Shown here piece after piece: positions 61,346-64,000 of a stretch of DNA of 64,000 nucleotides; the stretch's first letter is position 1; every line of letters starts with the position of its first letter. This DNA comes from Liolophura sinensis (Eukaryota > Mollusca > Polyplacophora > Chitonida > Chitonidae), in contig NC_088304.1 in NCBI RefSeq assembly GCF_032854445.1, forward strand, positions 31,877,732 to 31,941,731, in the 5' to 3' direction. The notes under the pieces are model-generated. The model saw only the letters and a list, made by a program, of their open reading frames with translations. It did no database searches and had not been told where the DNA came from. A program made the translations under genes and the position numbers.

Positions 61346-61705
61346 CACTACTCAGTCCGCAGACTGTTTTTATAACTTTACACTCTTGAATCAGCAGACT
61401 GTTTTATAACGTTACACTCTTGAATCCGCAGACTGTTTTATAACGTTACATTCTTGAATCCGCAGATTGTCTTATAAATTTACGCTACTGAATCCCCAGA
61501 CTGTTTTTTGACTTTACACTATTGAATCCCCTGACTGTTTTATAACTTTACACTACTGAATCCTCTGACTGTTTTATAACCTTCCACTGCAGATTCCGCA
61601 GACTGTTTTATAACTTTACACTACGGAATCCGTAATCTGTTTTATAACTTTACACTACTGAATCCCCAGACTGTTTAACAAATTTAAACTATTGAATCCA
61701 GAAAA
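61346..61705. repeat. About 35-bp minisatellite, 10 units
   Basis: Units of TGAATCCGCAGACTGTTTTA and TAACTTTACACTAC with scattered changes; faint related units continue to about 62040. Confidence 0.92.
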
Positions 61706-64000
61706 TGATTAACAAACTAGAACTGTCTTCACTGCATAACTGAAAAACTGATGACTGCTACTTTCTTGTATGTGGCCAGCTTTATTTAATATTCACATAT
61801 TATTTCTTAGGAATTTCTTTTAGGAAGTGGTGTTTTACACTGTTTTTAAAATAGATCTATTGATTATAGACTTGGATCGCCATGGTCTATAGGTGGTATA
61901 CGAATACCGGACTTTCAGTTAAGACAACAATTTTACTTCCTGGATTTAATAGACTGATGATAAACTTTACTGTTACGGAATATCTAGACTGGATTCTTTG
62001 GCTGTTTAGCGAATTTACTGAACTGAATCATTTGACCGTTACACTCTGAAATGCTTCACACTCTGGGAAACCTAAATTCTTTCAATACCTTAGTCTTCTT
62101 GATCAGCAATGATAGATCGCATTTGTTTACGCCTTTCCTCTTACCCCACGCCAAATACTACAACGCACTGTTAACATACATAATGGTATCATTTATTTGC
62201 AGGCTAATATTTTGTTTAAAAATAGCAAAGAAGCGATGTGACATATCATCGCCAGTAAACTGATCCGTTCTATATTTGTATTATATGACGTCAGAGAAAA
62301 AGCCAAAGGTGAAAACCGCTGAGAACCATTTCTTGTAGGCATATGCGTATGAATGTGTATCAGATGTCCATCCACATTCGAGAGCTCTGCATGACTTAAC
62401 AATACATGATCATACAATGCATCCATGTACACTTCTAATATGGAACACAGCGAGACATGTATACAGCGATATTCAAATCACACCTTTTAATATCGCAGTA
62501 AAGCCCACGAAAGCTTTACGGTATCAACTTCCCAAGATCTTGATACCGTTAAAGTTGTTCATATTTCTGCTTATCGTGATGATATAGTTAGAACTACTCT
62601 ACTCATGGACTTATCGCTCTTAAGTTTTGTAATCTACCCCCCAAACAGGTCGATTTCAGGGTCAACAACGTTTACGCGTAACGCCAGACATTAATTGCTC
62701 AAACATGCAATTCTTTAGACACTAATCGATAATCGATCAGCTTCCCAAGATGAATCGGGTGTCAACTGCTGTGAAAGGCGGCTCGTAGCCCGATACGGAC
62801 ACACACACACTCCGAACACACTCCTTTGAATCGTGCCGAGTACTGCAGCGATACGAACCAATCAATGGGGACACGGATACGGTTTGCTAGCAAAATTAGT
62901 GTTAAAGCTGATTGACTGTTTTTTTTTTTGTACTTTTCGCGTCTTGTATGTTATTTCTGGGAATAATTGAGATCACTGTGTTAATTTTTTCTGTCGATTT
63001 GACTCGAATATTTCTAAAGACATCCACGTATTATAATTGCTTCTAGCACGCCAATGCTAATAGGAGGCTTGACTTCTACAACCATAGGAGATAAAAGTAA
63101 TTACCCGAAGTCAATGATTGCTAACCGGGAATATCACAAATGTTCCCGTCTACCGTAGTTGTGCTAAACGGGATCAGAATCTTTCTCATAAATTCTCTCC
63201 AAGACATAACGTTATATGGAAATACTATTTAGACGTTTACATGTACAGTTAGAATAAATCCCGGACTGACGTAAATTGGTAGAAGGCTGTATTTCACCGG
63301 TTAAGTGTAACCATTTACCTGATAGCACACAATCATCGCTGCTCTTGTTTTACTCTCTTTGTTGTACGCCTAGACAAGCCTATATCTTTCTGTATGAAAA
63401 CTCACTCCAGGAAATCAGGTAGCATGATTTCTTTAGGGCGAATCAGTTTTATACTTATAAAATTTAATACGTATGCTGCAAACTTTTCAAAGCCATCGCA
63501 TAACACAACACCAGACTGCCACACATTAGGTCACTGATGTTTGCAATAAAACTGCAGTTTATTAAAACAGAAAGGAGACGGAAAGGTACGAGTGTGATAA
63601 GCCTCTCTTTGGATTATTTGGCTAAGTATGTGTATTCCCTCCAAATAGCACCAAAAGCTCCAGTTTCCTACTTCAATGCACATTTACATGTACGCGGTTT
63701 CATCGGGTCCGCCATCTTTATTCCGATGGGTTTAGCATTACATACAGCTGGATACAATGAATGTCAAGTCGGCTCAACTTTCTGACCTGGTTACGAAATC
63801 GGCTTAACTAGTATCACTTAAGTCTGCTCTCAGAAGGTCTGCACGTTCTAGTAACCGATCAAGGGTGTTTCCGTGTGTCCAGTGAATGATGGCTTTAGAT
63901 GAAGACCGTCAAGATCTCAAGGCTGCAACCGACTGACCTAGTGTACAAAACGATTTCGTCATAGTCCAGACCGCTATTCAGCCACAGCGGTTTATCCTGT
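61706..64000. other. Stretch without a recognised gene
   Basis: No SINE core, transposase or channel exon was recognised. Short ORFs only. Confidence 0.45.

Overview
The window is eukaryotic genomic DNA, most likely from a lophotrochozoan and probably a mollusc. It has spliced genes with GT-AG introns, many TA microsatellites and minisatellites, and dozens of copies of tRNA-headed SINEs. The SINEs share a 3' core of the kind reported from molluscs; I believe the core is called Nin-DC, but that name is from memory. There are no operons, ribosome binding sites or CRISPR arrays.

Three genes can be read with confidence, all on the minus strand. (1) 10081-7814 is a single-exon GT31 beta-1,3-galactosyltransferase-like type II membrane enzyme of 755 aa, with two internal repeat sets in its stem. 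(2) 35731-25063 is a complete seven-exon short-chain dehydrogenase/reductase closest to DHRS11. I joined it at matching phases into 255 aa. (3) 57490-40889 is the 3' part of a cyclic nucleotide-gated channel gene of the Cngl type: 13 phase-consistent exons, 788 codons in the window. They encode the S6 helix, C-linker, cyclic-nucleotide-binding domain, a long serine-rich tail and a terminal coiled coil. Its S1-pore exons are not seen and probably lie beyond 64000.

Weaker gene evidence: a minus-strand exon pair at 21284-21114 and 19678-19466, a plus-strand possible first exon at 11196-11268, a membrane-protein-like minus ORF at 2486-2037, and a plus ORF at 13422-13631.

Layout: 1-7.8 kb holds repeats, SINE pieces, a MITE-like inverted repeat and one weak ORF. 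7.8-10.1 kb is the GT31 gene. 10.1-25 kb is repeat-rich, with weak exon candidates. 25-35.7 kb is the DHRS11-like gene, with a decayed Tc1-like transposon in intron 5. 35.7-40.9 kb is intergenic. 40.9-57.5 kb is the channel gene, whose long introns each carry a different minisatellite. 57.5-64 kb has SINEs and a tandem array but no recognised exon.

The most unusual structure is DHRS11-like intron 2. It is almost wholly a 34-bp tandem array whose unit copies the real exon 2 splice donor and also carries an acceptor-like motif, so the true splice site sits at the edge of a long row of decoys. Also notable is that four SINE families with different heads share one conserved 3' core. The three main genes have no evident common pathway.
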